The notes below the pieces were generated by a model. It worked only from the letters and a program-made list of their open reading frames with translations, was not told where the DNA came from and searched no databases. A stretch of DNA of 64,000 nt. Origin: Nemania diffusa. Its lineage: Eukaryota; Ascomycota; Sordariomycetes; Xylariales; Xylariaceae. Positions 19,067 through 31,751 of this stretch are shown here, piece by piece. The stretch covers positions 1,690,501-1,754,500 of the forward strand of contig JBBPUQ010000003.1 of the NCBI GenBank assembly GCA_038501195.1. The letters run 5' to 3'. Position numbers and translations under genes: made by a program. Positions within the stretch are counted from its first letter, which is position 1; the number at the start of each line of letters is the position of its first letter.

Positions 19067-22000
19067 AGCAGAAGCGCCAAGCTACGTTTTACTTTTACGG
19101 TTGTGGCTGTTGGGGGGGAAGCGGATGGAGGAGAGCGGACCAGTCCTTTAGTACGGAGAAGCACGGCATGCGAGCGATGGGTCATCTCAATCCATGCGGG
19201 GCTGGTTTTGTCTTCCTTGTCTCTCCTGGTTCTTCGCGAGCTCGGAACGGTGGCAATGGTCGGACTGAGGGAGTTATAAAAGGAAATCCGGCAAGGCTAT
19301 TGATCCCAAATGCCTTTCCTATGGTCATTGCATTTACATGGCAGGGAAATTCTGTCTGGTTGTAAAGGGATTAGGCGAATGAAACGACACAAATTCTGAA
19401 CAAAAAGTGCGATCCAGGCCCCAGTAAAGAATGCTCATATGCATTATACCGCGTGCAACTTGAATTCGAATATCCGTGGGATTTGTAGATATGGACCACG
19501 AAACCATGACCCATATTGAACTCGAAGAATTTTGCCAGTCAAATGACTTCTGGGTGAGATGGGCAAATTTGGTTACCGTGGGGTCTAGAATTACGATGCG
19601 ACTCCAACAGGACTCAACTTAACTCCGAAGTTCACTATCTTGTGAAGATCCTACAGGCGACGAGTATATTTAAGAAAACTACCTCCTAGGTTCTAAAACC
19701 ACATTTCTACCTATAGTTTTCGTGGTCATACGTATTCCACGTTCTGCAATCCAAATCAATTTATGCATCGATACCCGGACCGAGTAAAACCACATCCTGC
19801 TCTCGTAGTCTCCATTTCTTATCTTTTGACCAACAGTAGGGCAGCACCATACAGGTTGAGCCCAAAGACTTTCGCTGGTTCAATATCGTATCTCTACTCA
19901 GCGTTTAAGGGCGTGAACTTTGGGCTTTATTTCGAATTTACGAGTATTTATATTCTAAATGACACTATATCGTCTCGCTCTCGTAAATGATCATCTTAAG
20001 ATAGAGTAACTTGTATAAGCAACTTGATTTTCCTGGGTGCGACTGTCCTGGCTCATTTTGAGCACGTACGCGGAACACATCCTCCGCACACGGTTTCTCT
20101 CAGCTTTCACATCATCGCAATAAGGCCAAAATTGCGCCGTAGTCCATCCATAATGTCGTCCCGACAGGAGGTATAAATATTTAAGCCCTGTGCGATTCCT
20201 AATTAGCTCCTGGTCTATTTTTTCAATATACATACGGGAACTCCGATAGATTGGAAGGGTTCGTATCAAAAATTTTACTACTCTGTTTCTCGTAACGTGG
20301 AGATTGACTGCGTAGATGTGCCAAAGAAAACTTTCCTAGCCTATATACCTTTTTGCTGATGTATATGCATGAGAATATCAATATTGGTACGAAATCGGGT
20401 GAAACCGCCCGTTTTGCGGGAAATCTTACCAACGTGATAGAGCCGGATACCTACGCCTCGTAGTGGAACAGCAGCAAGTACGATATGACGCTGGCAATGC
20501 AACGAGATCTCTATGCATTTGTCACCAACACGAGCTGAGTGCTAGGCAAAAGAATGAATCACCGGCAGGATTTCAGCATTTACGACCGCACAGCACATAA
20601 AAACACCGGGGAAATACTTTCCACGTGGCGCCGTTCATACCCTTTTAGTCGCAGCTGTTTAGGATAGGTAGGTAGTTTGTAGAAGCAGCGTAGTAAAATG
20701 GCCGTGAGAATGGCCAGCTAACCCATCCAGAGACTGGCGAAAATTATCGTCAAAGCAACTTCCAAGGCCGGCAGAGAGGCTAGGCTATGTGAGTTCAGTT
20801 GCTCCACTTCAAATGATATGCTACAGCACGGGGCGTTGTATTTTGAATTATCTCTTTCCCTTAGGAGGGGAGGATGAACAATTCAATGTTCCACGCTGTC
20901 GCCGGCGTGCTAGTTGTCTTCGTACGTATAATTTCCCAACTTACCAGTCACAAGGTCAGAAACAGGCTACCGTTTATCTCTTCCAAACTCTGAAATTATA
21001 CTAGAGTGTCACGGTCCCAAACTCTGTACACATAGATAAGACATGTAAAAGGCCAATGATCCTACCTTGACAACCTTGTACGCTTGTAGTAGTATTATAG
21101 TTTAGCGTTGCAGTTCTTTTCCGTGACATCAAGTCCACTATTAGGGGCTGTGTTGAGCATGGTCTCTTGAAGCTTATTAATGATCAAGTCTATACCTAAA
21201 GTATGTCGAGTTATCTCATCAGATCGCTAGCGAAGGAATTATAGAGCACACTCGGTAAGATCTAGCGGCCCTGGGCTGTCCTCGGTTTGATCGCGTGGAC
21301 CCCTAATAACAAACTCGGATAGTAGGACGAAACAATGGCTACTGTATTCCACAAGGAGAAGCGTAGAGCTATATAGGCCTATAATACAGGATACTTTGAA
21401 CATGTGGATGATGATCACCTTGGTTGGCTAGCTACCTAGCAACACCCTCTCCCGGCGCGAACAGAGACCGCTACAGCTTTAGGGCCCGTCATGCCTTTGG
21501 GCCTAGCAAATAGCTAGCTTTAGGATGTCTGTATCCACCGGGGGATACTTCACCAAGATGAGACCACCATGAAATATAGAAAATATATCTAATCCTGGGG
21601 AGCGATATACTACCTAGACTACCTAGGCAACCGCGCTATTTCTAATAGCGGAACGCGTCAAGTTGTCAAAGTATCAGTCCAAACCCCTGATGAGACCCCC
21701 AACTGTCATATCTAATAGATAGGCATGTCTCTTCCACACCACGCATGATCCGCTTTCTAGCGCCAAATTTAGTGCGGTAGAATACAGAGGCTTGAGGAAC
21801 ATTGTGATGTTGGGGTGTCAAACCCAAAAGCATTATGACCGTAGGATCTTGGAACGACTAGTTTAAGGTCATAATACAACCTCTAGCTATGGATGAGGGA
21901 GGATAGCAGGTTACAAGATATGGTACCGTCCTATCTTCTGAATAAAATGGCGAGCGTATTTGTATAACCGCAGAGACAGAGTAGGGGTTTCTAATAGCCG

Positions 22001-23488
22001 TAAAGTGACACTCTGGGCACGTAAAGCTGGTTGAATATCGGCTGTGTTGGAGGCTGTTATTACCAATTTGACCGACACACGACGATACGATCTGGTCGTG
22101 AGCTATATTGATACCAAGATAGTGCCTGAAATTGCAGCTCCACCCCCAGTTCCATGGAGCAATGATAAACGGAGGCCTCGACACACGGGGAGGGTGGGGC
22201 ATAGCGTACTTCGTAACCGTACTCTCCGTCGAACCGAGGTCTCCTTACGCAAGCCCCGGGATGTAGACACGCTAAAGGTCGTAGAGGTACGGTCCAGACA
22301 CCAGTGGGGGCCTCTGGAATGACGTCTAAGATGATGAACCCTGGAGCTGATGCTGAAATCCCAATGCCGCTTACTGTTGCATCATTGTCGAGAGGTATGA
22401 TCTGATCTTGAAACTTGGGAACTCGAAGAAGATATTTCAGACGGTATCCGTGGTTGTTAGCTTGTTTCACGAGATTGCCAACAACAGTCATGCCTTAGTT
22501 AAGAACCTGATGGCTGGTCTATGTTGTATTATTATAACCAATATGTAATGATTCGTGTGCGGTAAAGTCTCAGATCGTGTTGTGAAGGCGGTTAGGAAAA
22601 TATCATCAATGGTTTCGTCATGGTTTAGGAAAATACTGCCTTCTTTCTTTGTTATGACCTCCGCTCGTCGAGTCATATCACGGCCTGTTGGATGAGGTAG
22701 GAATGTAGTTTGGTGGCTGAATAACGTAGCGGTGCCAGTGATGGCAGTCTCTCCTTACCGTACACTATTCATATAGGTAGCTTTTGATCATATAACTTAC
22801 CGCCCTAACACATATTGGAGGGATCGGTCCGATTGGCGAGGGCGATCTCTTAATAGAATAATTAGAAGATGAATTTGAATGAACAACCGAACAAGGTAGC
22901 CTGTAAGGATTGTTCTGCGACGGCATAGCCTAGTATCCTGCTAATGCGTCTAGAACACGAACTCGTCGGGTCTAATACCTGTCGGTTTAGGCACTTACTA
23001 ATTCGGCACTGGTGTTTGACTATCTCCCGTCGAGATGTCACGGAACCATGTTCCGGGAGGGGGTTGGGCTTTACCGCATGGCCAATAGCCCGATCTGGTA
23101 GTGTAGGTTCTGCCAGTCTAGGGAAAAAATCACCTTTTTTACAATAACAATAGCCATTCATAACATCGTCAGTAGTTACGTAGGAGAGTGATATGAGATA
23201 TACAATGGCAAACGTAAGAAATGCAGCTGGAAGGCCATCATTACGTCATGGATAATGAGCAGTCAAGAAGCGTTTAATTGTACCGGCCTATAAACAATAC
23301 ACGCGTAAGTATAGTGTAATTATCACAAGTTGATGCTCAGTCCTATAAAATGAAAAGACCAAGATATTTCAGACAAATTAGGAAAAGAAGAAGCATATGG
23401 TATAATATCAAGCTAGAAAGCTTTCTTATTTCGTTTTGAAGGCGTGAAGGAAAGAAGAGAACCTACATAATATCGTTCTTTCTCCATT
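19067..23488. other. Gene-empty 4.4 kb region between RPS16 and AAR2
   Basis: This holds the RPS16 3' UTR and the AAR2 3' UTR but no supportable gene. The longest frames are a 143-codon minus-strand frame at 22060-22491 and a 114-codon one at 21858-22202; neither matches a family I know, and they overlap in different frames, which may mean a decayed gene or nothing. No terminal repeats or transposase-like protein were recognised. Confidence 0.5.
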
Positions 23489-24787
23489 TTATGTATCCCA
23501 GGATAGTAAACCGGCCTCCCTACCATTTTCCAACTCGACAACCGTGGGAGCAAACTCGCCCCTCTCATCCTCGTCTTCGAAATCGGAAAGTTCCGCCTGT
23601 ACCACCTCACCATCTTCGAGCATCACATTGCCCGACCTAACATACTCGCCCCTGAGATCCCATCCAAACTGCCGTAGCCATGACTCCAGGGATGAGAATG
23701 CCAGGCTAACGGACTGCTGATCGGGAGTACAGAGGTCACCAAGTGCCAGGAGCTTCTCGTCTACGTGGGCTTTGTATGTGGTGAGTGCCAGCCGGAGTTT
23801 ACGAGCATGTTCTGGCATCAAATCAAAGACGTCCCCTTGAAGGTATCGGTCGTTATACAACAGCTGGGCGTGAAATGTCTGGATGAGATCACGTGCTTGC
23901 TGCGGCCTGTCGGTTGCTAGACTGAAAGATCGAAAGATGAGTTGGGTGGCCAAGAAGAACCACTGCTCGAGACAAGAAAAATTTCCGAGGTGCATGCCGA
24001 CAAGAAAAACAAACTGAAATTCCCCAGTCAAGTCCCCGGGTCGGCGATCACCGGTGGGGCTCTCGAGTTTACTAATTATCCATCCGGTCGGGTCTAGTGC
24101 CTGGCGCGTTCTGTCCTCCCCCCTGGCCTCCGGATTGATTAGACGCACATCCATAGGAAAAGTAAATTGCAAGTGCGACGTCTCCGAAGCGTACAGGCGA
24201 GCCTCTTCAGCTAAGATTGCTTCCCCAGCCACACTATCTGACGTTGTCACGTGCCAGATGTTTTGTGTCTGGCCTGTGATCCTGCTCAATAGATCCGGCC
24301 GTATTGCGGATGTGAGTTGATACCAGATATTCTGGTCACCGAGCAGATCTGGACGATCTTCGTCCCCTTGAGAGAGAGCAAGCTTATGCGAGGATTCTGT
24401 GCTGGCTTCACGGAGGTGGTAGGGGGAGAGATAGGCAAGCCTTTGCTCGAGGCCCTCGTTCTGTGATGGCTCTCCGGCTCTCCTGCTAGGATCACGGAGG
24501 ACTTCGTTGAACTTGTCCCATTGCTTTACATAGATATGCCCGGGCTGCGTATCATCATGCTCAGGGGTGCATATCCAATAACCACTCCTAGAAGAGGTTG
24601 ACTCAGAGGGTGCGACCCAGATTAAATGAACGCCGGGGGGGATATCCCGAAACCCCGGAAATGGTTGTGTGCTATTGAATGACGTCGTGTCGCAGCCAAC
24701 AGTGAACGCCGCCGGCAATTCATCCAGAATGAAGGCATCTCCGCTACTCATAAATCTGTACCTTGACCTCACGTCGAGGCTTGTCAT
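23489..24787 (-). CDS. AAR2: AAR2, U5 snRNP assembly factor (432 aa, single exon)
   Basis: A single uninterrupted frame begins at ATG 24787 (MTSLDVRSRYRFMSSGDAF) and ends at 23489. The AAR2 family pattern is clear: N-terminal beta domain with DAFILDELPAAFTVGCDTTSFN, then GFRDIPPGVHLIWVAPSES, the WICTPEH and QWDKFNEVL region, and a helical C-terminal domain with LTGEFQFVFLVGMHLGNFSCLEQW and DLCTPDQQSVSLAFSSLESWLRQFGWDLRGEYV. Aar2 binds the RNase H-like and Jab1/MPN domains of Prp8 in a cytoplasmic pre-U5 particle and is exchanged for Brr2 in the nucleus. The length is typical for filamentous fungi (yeast about 355). The acidic tail (ELSDFEDEDERGEF) is common in homologs. Neighbours on both sides are gene-poor; no operon-like context. 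Confidence 0.92.
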   Translation of the reverse strand: MTSLDVRSRYRFMSSGDAFILDELPAAFTVGCDTTSFNSTQPFPGFRDIPPGVHLIWVAPSESTSSRSGYWICTPEHDDTQPGHIYVKQWDKFNEVLRDPSRRAGEPSQNEGLEQRLAYLSPYHLREASTESSHKLALSQGDEDRPDLLGDQNIWYQLTSAIRPDLLSRITGQTQNIWHVTTSDSVAGEAILAEEARLYASETSHLQFTFPMDVRLINPEARGEDRTRQALDPTGWIISKLESPTGDRRPGDLTGEFQFVFLVGMHLGNFSCLEQWFFLATQLIFRSFSLATDRPQQARDLIQTFHAQLLYNDRYLQGDVFDLMPEHARKLRLALTTYKAHVDEKLLALGDLCTPDQQSVSLAFSSLESWLRQFGWDLRGEYVRSGNVMLEDGEVVQAELSDFEDEDERGEFAPTVVELENGREAGLLSWDT

Positions 24788-26702
24788 GGTATAAAAATCC
24801 GAATCGGTCAGCGGGGTGGCGAGTCCGTCACTTTCGCCGTTACTTTCGCGGCGGCCGTTGACTCGTAAAGATCTCCGAGGAAAAGCAGTATTTACTGCAG
24901 TGATGAACTCAATCGGTTCAGCAGCGTTGGGAGAAAAAGTCTAAAGAGGGTTCGTGGACTGTGGCGGGTTATCTGGATAGGAAAGAGGGAAATGATGCAA
25001 ACACGATGGGAGGATTGCTGATTTAGTAGGCTAGATACTTTGTATTCTGCATAGATTTTATGTAGGAGGTAGGTACCTAAGTGCGTGACTAGAACCACTG
25101 GATGGGCGGACGTCAACTTTCACTGTTTTCACCCCACTATTCCCACTATTACCCGCTGTTGCAGCCATCCTGGTATGTGATCACTGATCACCTAGCGCAA
25201 CACAGTTTATCTACTATCTTCTGACTTACTTATGGTACTTAAGGAAATGGACGACTTTAACGCGGTATTAAGTATGTCGGCCTAAGCTGTTATTCTATTT
25301 TTTTATTATGCCGTGGCGTTTTAGAAGTGTACGCGTCAGAAAACTAGAGGCTGCATATCACAGGCGTAGCGCGGGGCACATGCTACTTTACTGCAGATTG
25401 GAATAGGTGCCAAAAACACTTCTCGTAATACTTAGCTAGAATTTCAGGAAATTAAGGGCTATCTGAACCGATTTAAAGCCCACCTGGGATTCCGGCTAGA
25501 CTGATGATGAAGACTATGTGCAGTCGAAAAAGGGAAGGCCGAGGGCTTGAGCCTTGGGATGCCTTCTACAGCAAGGTATAGAATGGGGTTGTTGGTGTTG
25601 TTTTAGAGATACCATAGACATCATGTATACCTCGGTATAGAAGGTCAAACGAGGTGTAACGAAAGACTGCTGTACCATCTGCTGAAGCGGAACATGAAAT
25701 AAATCATTCCCCTTTCAACAATGTTTATTGCGTTTAGTCTATTTTCCGCTTCTTTAGTTTTATGTAACAGCATACTAGATCGCCAGTGTGTCGGGTTTAA
25801 GTACCATACATACCTAAAACCACTTGGTTCCCCAGTCTGCACAGAGGCAATAGTACTGTATATAAGTATAGAATATAGTTCAACAACCCTTTCCCTTGCC
25901 ATCCATCTACCCAATATGTAGACTCCTAGACGGTAAGCGAAGGATGTACAGTGGCCGCGGGAAACAGAGAGATGCATCCGAGAGGCCCGGACATTGGTGG
26001 AAACCGTTGCACCTGCATTCGGGTTCCTTGATCTTTATTTGAACCTCGAAGCTTTACCGTCGAGCAAGCAAGGGCCTACCCTGTTCCCCCGCAGCCGTTG
26101 GGATGACGGAACATATTCGCCAACGAACACGTTACCTGGCCTACCTCGGCCATTTTGACTACACCTGTGCGGCATACCGAAAAAATGAAATGAAAATGAA
26201 ATCATCCCTTCGTCGTGTCTCGTCGTTATTACCATTAACTGATGATTTCGACCACACTTGGTCCCCCCCTTATCGACACTTACAAGAGGTAATTGGACAC
26301 GATTGACGTTACACATGGGTTATACACACGCGCACAAAGGGAGAGAGAAAGAAAAAATTCTCCGAAAACAACGTTTGGCAATATCCTAGATTCCTTCAAG
26401 TAACACGGAAAAGGGAGAATCGGCGCTAGGATCGAACGATTATTCATCTACCCAAGTACCGATACAATGTCTAGGTACCCAAGTTAGTCAATTCGCCATA
26501 TTGGTAAAACAGTTAAGTAATTCTACCCCGATTTGATGTATTCTTGGGCCATGCCACGAGGCACGGCAAATCGTTACAGTGCGCTCGGGCTGCATAGAGC
26601 TAGGTATGCTATTACTCTGCTTTACATATGTACCTAAGTATGCGTAGGTAGTCTGCTGTAGGTGTGAGTGGGAGTGGAAGAGGATCGAGGCTAGTGCAGA
26701 TC

Positions 26703-26780
26703 GATAATAAAATAATGCTAAAATAATAATGGGAATAAATCAATAAATAAAATAAAATAATAATGAGAATAAATAAATAA
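26703..26780. repeat. AAT/AAAT-type low-complexity repeat
   Basis: Imperfect tandem array of AATAA, AAAT and GAATAAAT units, including two similar AATAATRRGAATAAAT copies. It is surrounded by ordinary-composition DNA. Confidence 0.85.
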
Positions 26781-26912
26781 GCTACGCACGCATCCCTAGT
26801 GTAAGACATACGTACATGATGCACCCCGGATGAAACTACACTAGATGGGGGAGGGGGGTGTCGAACCGGGTTTCTGGTCTGGCTAGTGACTGAAGGGCAA
26901 GAGATGTATGTG

Positions 26913-26940
26913 TACATACAATACATACATACATACATAT
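26913..26940. repeat. (TACA)n microsatellite
   Basis: Repeating TACA/CATA tetranucleotides with one interruption (tgtacatacaatacatacat...), about 28 bases. Confidence 0.85.
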
Positions 26941-27117
26941 GGTCTGCTAGCAGCAGGCGGTGGTGAGGCATGGCCAGGCAGAGGGTGCAATAAGAAGCTT
27001 GGCCAGGTGCCGGGCGGGCGGGTGTGCCCATGGGATTCCCGCCCGCAGTGCCGGTGTGCTGTGCTACCAAGGCTAAGGGCCGTTTTTTTTTTTCCTTTGC
27101 TTCTCCTTCCTTCGGGA

Positions 27118-27156
27118 TGCTGCAGGTGTAGGTGCAGGTGCAGATGCAGATGCAGC
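27118..27156. repeat. (GGTGCA)/(GATGCA) hexanucleotide repeat
   Basis: Six or so hexamer units related to GGTGCA, shifting to GATGCA toward the right end. The preceding bases form a T-run and pyrimidine tract (27083-27110). Confidence 0.8.
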
Positions 27157-30041
27157 GTGCGGTACGTACTTACATACACATATACCTACGTCGCCTTACA
27201 TACCTAGCAGGCAAGCACGCGGCGTCAGAAGGTAGCAAGATCGGGGGCTTGCGCCAGGACCATGTCTAGCGCTGCCGTAGCGTTGGCCCGGACTGCTCGT
27301 CGGCGCGCGAACACCCCTTGTCTAGTTTCCTGCCCTTCTCCCACACCACCACAAACCGCCAAAACCGCACGCCATCCAGCCGTCATCGCCAACAGAGCTC
27401 CCCGTCGCTGCCAACCAAACACCCACCAACGCCCACCAAAACCACCCTCCCCCTTGTCCCTCGACCTACGACCTCTACCCCGGATTTCCCACTTGCGAGG
27501 ATCCGGCTTCTTCGGCTAACGTGCCAAGGAGCTTGAGGGCACCAGCCCGGGTGACGCTATGCCGATCTGCCTACCTGCCGCCCGCCCTGCTGCCAGCGAA
27601 GAAGGGCGCGAGGGACGCAGTGCAAATGCCTTGCAACCTCGCTAAAATAGATCGGGCATGCCCAACCCAGAAAAAGCACTTAGACTACCTGTCCCCCATG
27701 TCCTGTATCTCCTTCGTATCGTCGAAGTACAGCACTAAGGGGGGAGGTACAGCCTAAGTATATCTATACTTCGGGCTTGCATTTGCATGGCATGCCGCGC
27801 GCGCGCACGCAGCAGCCTGGTACTGTACGAGCAAACCGGGGAGCGGGAACCGATCCTTGAGACTAGAGGAGCCGAAGCACGAGGCAAACGAGTTTGTCTC
27901 ACACGCATTTCGGAGAATTTCCAATGCAAGGAGGAGCCATGTAAGCTCCCGATGTTGTTCTGCGACACAAATCCTCGGCACTTCTGTCCAAGCGGAACAG
28001 GTCCATGTGGGGGGCTCATTGAGTGGTTCGTCGCTCTGGTGCCTGGCACGGACGAGGAATCTTTATGATTAATAATAAACTTTTTTTTCTCGGTACAGGG
28101 GCTTCTTGTTCCTTGTCTGTTACGGTACGCAGGTGCATGGAACTGTGCGGGCATAAAATGATTGACGTACTGACTTGAAAGCACTAGCCAATAAAGTTTC
28201 GGCAGTCGACCCGAGGCTACGGTGGCTACAGCGAACAATACGTTCTGGCATCAAAAAGGAATTTATGCTTGGAAAGAAAGGCCACTAGCGGGGAGCATTA
28301 GCTTGGTCAAGACACGATGGAGCGCTATTATAGGCGATTATAATAAGCTTCTTTTGTTGTCTTGTCTCATGTCTTCTTCGGGACTGGGCCGTTAGTAGCC
28401 TCTCGCCGGGTCCGGCTCCTAGCTTAGACGACAAGAGAGCCCGGCGCCGCCTCGGCGCAGAGTCCGGGGTGAAAAAAGGGGGGAGAAGACGAAGCTAGCA
28501 ATAGTAAGGAGCAGGTGTTTCGCGTGCGAAGGTGTGTAAGCTACTTGATAGTGTACAGGCCGGTGCAGACCTATTATAGGCAAATCTCGAGTGGAAAACA
28601 GCTGTGTATCCGCCCGTTCCACGCACTTCGAATGAAAGGGGTCAGTCCGTCTTGCCCGGCGTCGCACCGGCTGGAAGGGAGGGGATGACACTGCGGTCCG
28701 ATCCGCTGAAGAAATACCAGCATTGTTTATGCCTAGAGGAACTAATAACATGATAATATGCGAGCTAAAAAAGAAAAGTCGAGTACTTGTTCACTTGTCT
28801 AGGTACTTTAGGTGCCCAGCTGCCTGGCTAGCTTGCTCCTGTCCAAACTAGAAACCTATGATTATCGCATACCATGTCCTTCCTTTATCATTCGGTCTGA
28901 TCCGTAGATAGTCTCAGACTACCTACCTCGAACTGCCTTATCAATGCTATCATATACCTATACATAAACCAAGTCAGAGCGAACGACACCAAGGATCAAC
29001 TTATGCACTGTAGCTCCCCTTTTCCTGCTATTCCAGGGTCCTGGAGTCCGTCTCATGTTGTGTAACCACACTAGAGGAACGAAAAAAGAACAAGGGGCAT
29101 ACCACTATGATCACCTCCCTCATGTACCTACCTAGTTGTTTTTGGCCCTAGATCATCCCACCCTATCCCCATGCTCATCCCACATTCCCTAGGAGAGAGA
29201 AGGAAAAAAAGAACAACCGCCGCCTCGTGGCTACGGTAGCACAGGACCGCCCAACCTAAAATTTTAGTCCTTCCATTTGGTTTCTCGCTTAGGCGATTCC
29301 TTGCTGCCCCCAACTTACATATATGCTACATCATACCTACTAGTAGTTTTAGGTGCAGAAGTAGGTCATGCATGGCGCAAACCACTACCGTCTCGTTCCT
29401 GTAACCAGGTTTTCGGGAATTGACTATTTCTACATTGGTAGCCAACGACATCACAAGCCAAATTCGCAAACTACAATCTATTCTGATCAAGCAGAATTTG
29501 CCTTGCCTGTCGCATTTTCTCGTGAACAGAACAACGGTTTGGGGGCTTTGATTCATATGGCTATCGCTGGGTATTTTGCTACAGTATGACCCACATCCTT
29601 CTCCTGCATATGTGGATTGAACTCGGCAGGCTGCTTGTAGCGTCAATGTTATCACATCGTCCGAGGCCTTTTTCCAACCTCATTTCTTTAGACCTCCCTA
29701 TATCATAAACTAACGGTGGCGCAAGGATATGTTAAACGTATTGTGGTTTTCTCTGCTCGAATATCTCTCTTTTTTTTTCCTAGTTGGGTCTCAGAGGCCA
29801 ATCTTATCCTGTCTGTACAGAATAGTCGTGAATGGCCATCTACGACTGAATAATTGCCGTGAACAACTAATTAAAGCGCCAGTCTAATGAAGGCGCCAAG
29901 CTTTAATCTAGCACCAAACGTCGACGAATATCATACAATAGGTATCCGGCTCCCGGTATCGAGCATGGTAAAATACTAGAATAGCCTGCAATTTGTAGAG
30001 TTAGTCTCATAGAGCAAGCTGAACAATGATGACCAAAATAC

Positions 30042-31751
30042 CTATTCTCGGGGGTACATCTGAGGACCCTGGCTTCCATAAGGAGGAGAGGCTTGGTAAT
30101 TTTCCGCATACATATGGCCTCCATTGCTGTACTGTTGTTGCGGCACAGTCCCTGACGACGGCGGGTACTGAGGTCCAGGCCCATAGGCAATAGGAGGCAA
30201 TTGCCTGCTTGCGTAAGACGAGGCAGGCTGTCCGGCTTCGGTTCCTTGTGGATCAGCACCTCCGTTTTGAGCCTGAGCGGCGGCGGCGGCTTGCGCATGT
30301 CGTTGACGGTCTTGCTCTTCCGCAGCCTTGCGTTGCTGTTCCTCCTCCTTCTTGCGGGCCTTCCATTCCTTGCGGATTTCTTTAAATTCTAGACAACGAA
30401 TTAGTCAATATGCGTACGCCTGCGCCAAATAATACAGATGAAGTGTTATAGGCTTTGGCTGAATGCGATCAACAGCCCATTGTTAATCGTTGTCGGCGCT
30501 ATCCCAAGCTGGCTCGAAAGCTCATGCACGTGGCACCATGTGCTCCCTTGTTTAGCCCATCCTGAATAGTGAAAACATGAAACTACAACTACAGGCACCT
30601 TACCTTCTGGTGTTCGCTTTTGTCCATGGCTCTGCATCGTGACGTGCGCGTTTAGGTGGTTCAAAGTTCCATAAGCCTTTTCGCAGCCGTTCCAACCACA
30701 TTTATACATTCTTTCGATTTCTTCATAGCGCCGACGGGGTCTTTTGTGTTGCTGCGCTCCGGGAATCGGCACAAAGGAATAAACCTGTTGTACACCATAC
30801 TGTCAATATTATCAGCCATTCTATGCGTGTATTTAGAGAAACATAGCAACCGATTGTAGATCGATCCAAACAGCAAGGGAAATTAGAAAATCAAATTATG
30901 CCGTATCCAGTGCCTTCAAGTAAGATAAAGCATTTTGAATCAATAGATTGCTGAGAAGGCTCTTCGAATATTCCTGCTGTACATAATTCTTTACCTACCT
31001 GAGTTGGTCGTCCTGGAGGGGCGGAAGTGGGTTGATGCGAATAGGGTACCGGATGATGTGTCATCGGTGCTCCCGGGTGGCCGTAGTTGGCCCAGTCGGG
31101 GCGAGGCTGGGTGTACATTCCGGCGGGGGCGCCTTGTGGATAGCTGTGCGCCATGTCTTGCGGCGGGGGCGCGTATGGCGAGTATTGACTATGAGGGTAC
31201 GTAGGGCTAGGTGCCGCGATGGTCGGATCTATGGGTACATCGCTGTCAGACTTGACCTGCTGGGGTTGATGGTTACGTCCATCTTGCAAAGGCATGGACG
31301 GACTTGTTGTTGTTTGTTGCGCCATACCTCCGCTACTACCGTTATGGTTGCTTGCTGGATGATATTGACGCAGACTATGATCTGGGAAAGAACTCGTGGA
31401 CCTCGCGGATTGCGGGTAGGCACCGTATTCCGAGTTGGGCGTTGCGGAGGCAGAGTAGCTGGCAGGGCGCGCCTCCTGATTATTCGAGTATTGAGCAGCA
31501 GACGCGTGATCTGCAGAGGAGGCTTCAGACTGATTGTCGCCGGACACGCTTGGATAGGGCGAAGGCAAACCTGACTGCGAATAATCGTGGATGTTGCGTT
31601 CCATAGGGCTGTCGGTGGCGTTCAGGAGCTTGCCAAGTTTCGCTCCTGGACTCGAACTTCTTAGTTGCTGCTTGGGCGCACGCGGTAGCGATGCACAGTT
31701 GCTAACCAATGCGCGGTGCTGTGTTGCTTGTGGTGTTGGCACTAAGAACAT
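30042..31751 (-). CDS. CON7: CON7-type C2H2 zinc-finger transcription regulator (3 coding exons, 426 aa)
   Basis: Coding exons are 30999-31751, 30604-30784 and 30042-30388, with introns of 214 and 215 bp. They join as RPTQ-VYSFVPIPGAQQHKRP and KRTPE-EFKEIRKEWKARKKEEE. One C2H2 finger is visible: Cys280, Cys285, His298, His304 within YKCGWNGCEKAYGTLNHLNA, preceded by the basic KRPRRRYEEIERM. The N-terminal half is Ser/Pro/Gln/Tyr-rich with the conserved block KLGKLLNATDSPMERNIHDY; the C-terminus is an Ala/Gln-rich helix followed by Pro/Tyr-rich tail ending MYPRE. This is the layout of Magnaporthe Con7p, a nuclear regulator needed for conidial shape, appressorium formation and expression of cell-wall genes. 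The start at 31751 (MFLVPTPQ) is the first ATG in the open frame, but an acceptor-like CTGTAG lies just before it, so an upstream 5' exon could supply another start. The gene is isolated: 5 kb empty downstream, 13.5 kb upstream. Confidence 0.85.

Larger units (their letters stand above)
24788..30041. other. Gene-empty 5.3 kb region between AAR2 and CON7
   Basis: The AAR2 promoter and CON7 3' UTR must lie here. Between them are microsatellites (26703-26780, 26913-26940, 27118-27156), a C-rich stretch at 27280-27480 and a few TAGGTACC words (25067, 26455-26480, 26624). Open frames up to 167 codons (27735-28238 minus) exist on both strands but show no domain, signal peptide or family resemblance, and overlap each other. 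Nothing is annotated as a gene. Confidence 0.5.

Noticed and set aside
27262..27519. 85-codon plus frame starting MSSAAVALARTARRR, resembling a mitochondrial presequence
   Set aside because: It opens into a C-rich, Pro/Thr/Arg-rich low-complexity run, ends without a domain, and no downstream exon could be linked to it.
27735..28238. 167-codon minus frame and the overlapping Cys-containing plus frame at 27787-28068 (possible small secreted protein)
   Set aside because: Neither has a signal peptide or known family pattern; both strands being open together in moderately GC-rich DNA is common by chance.
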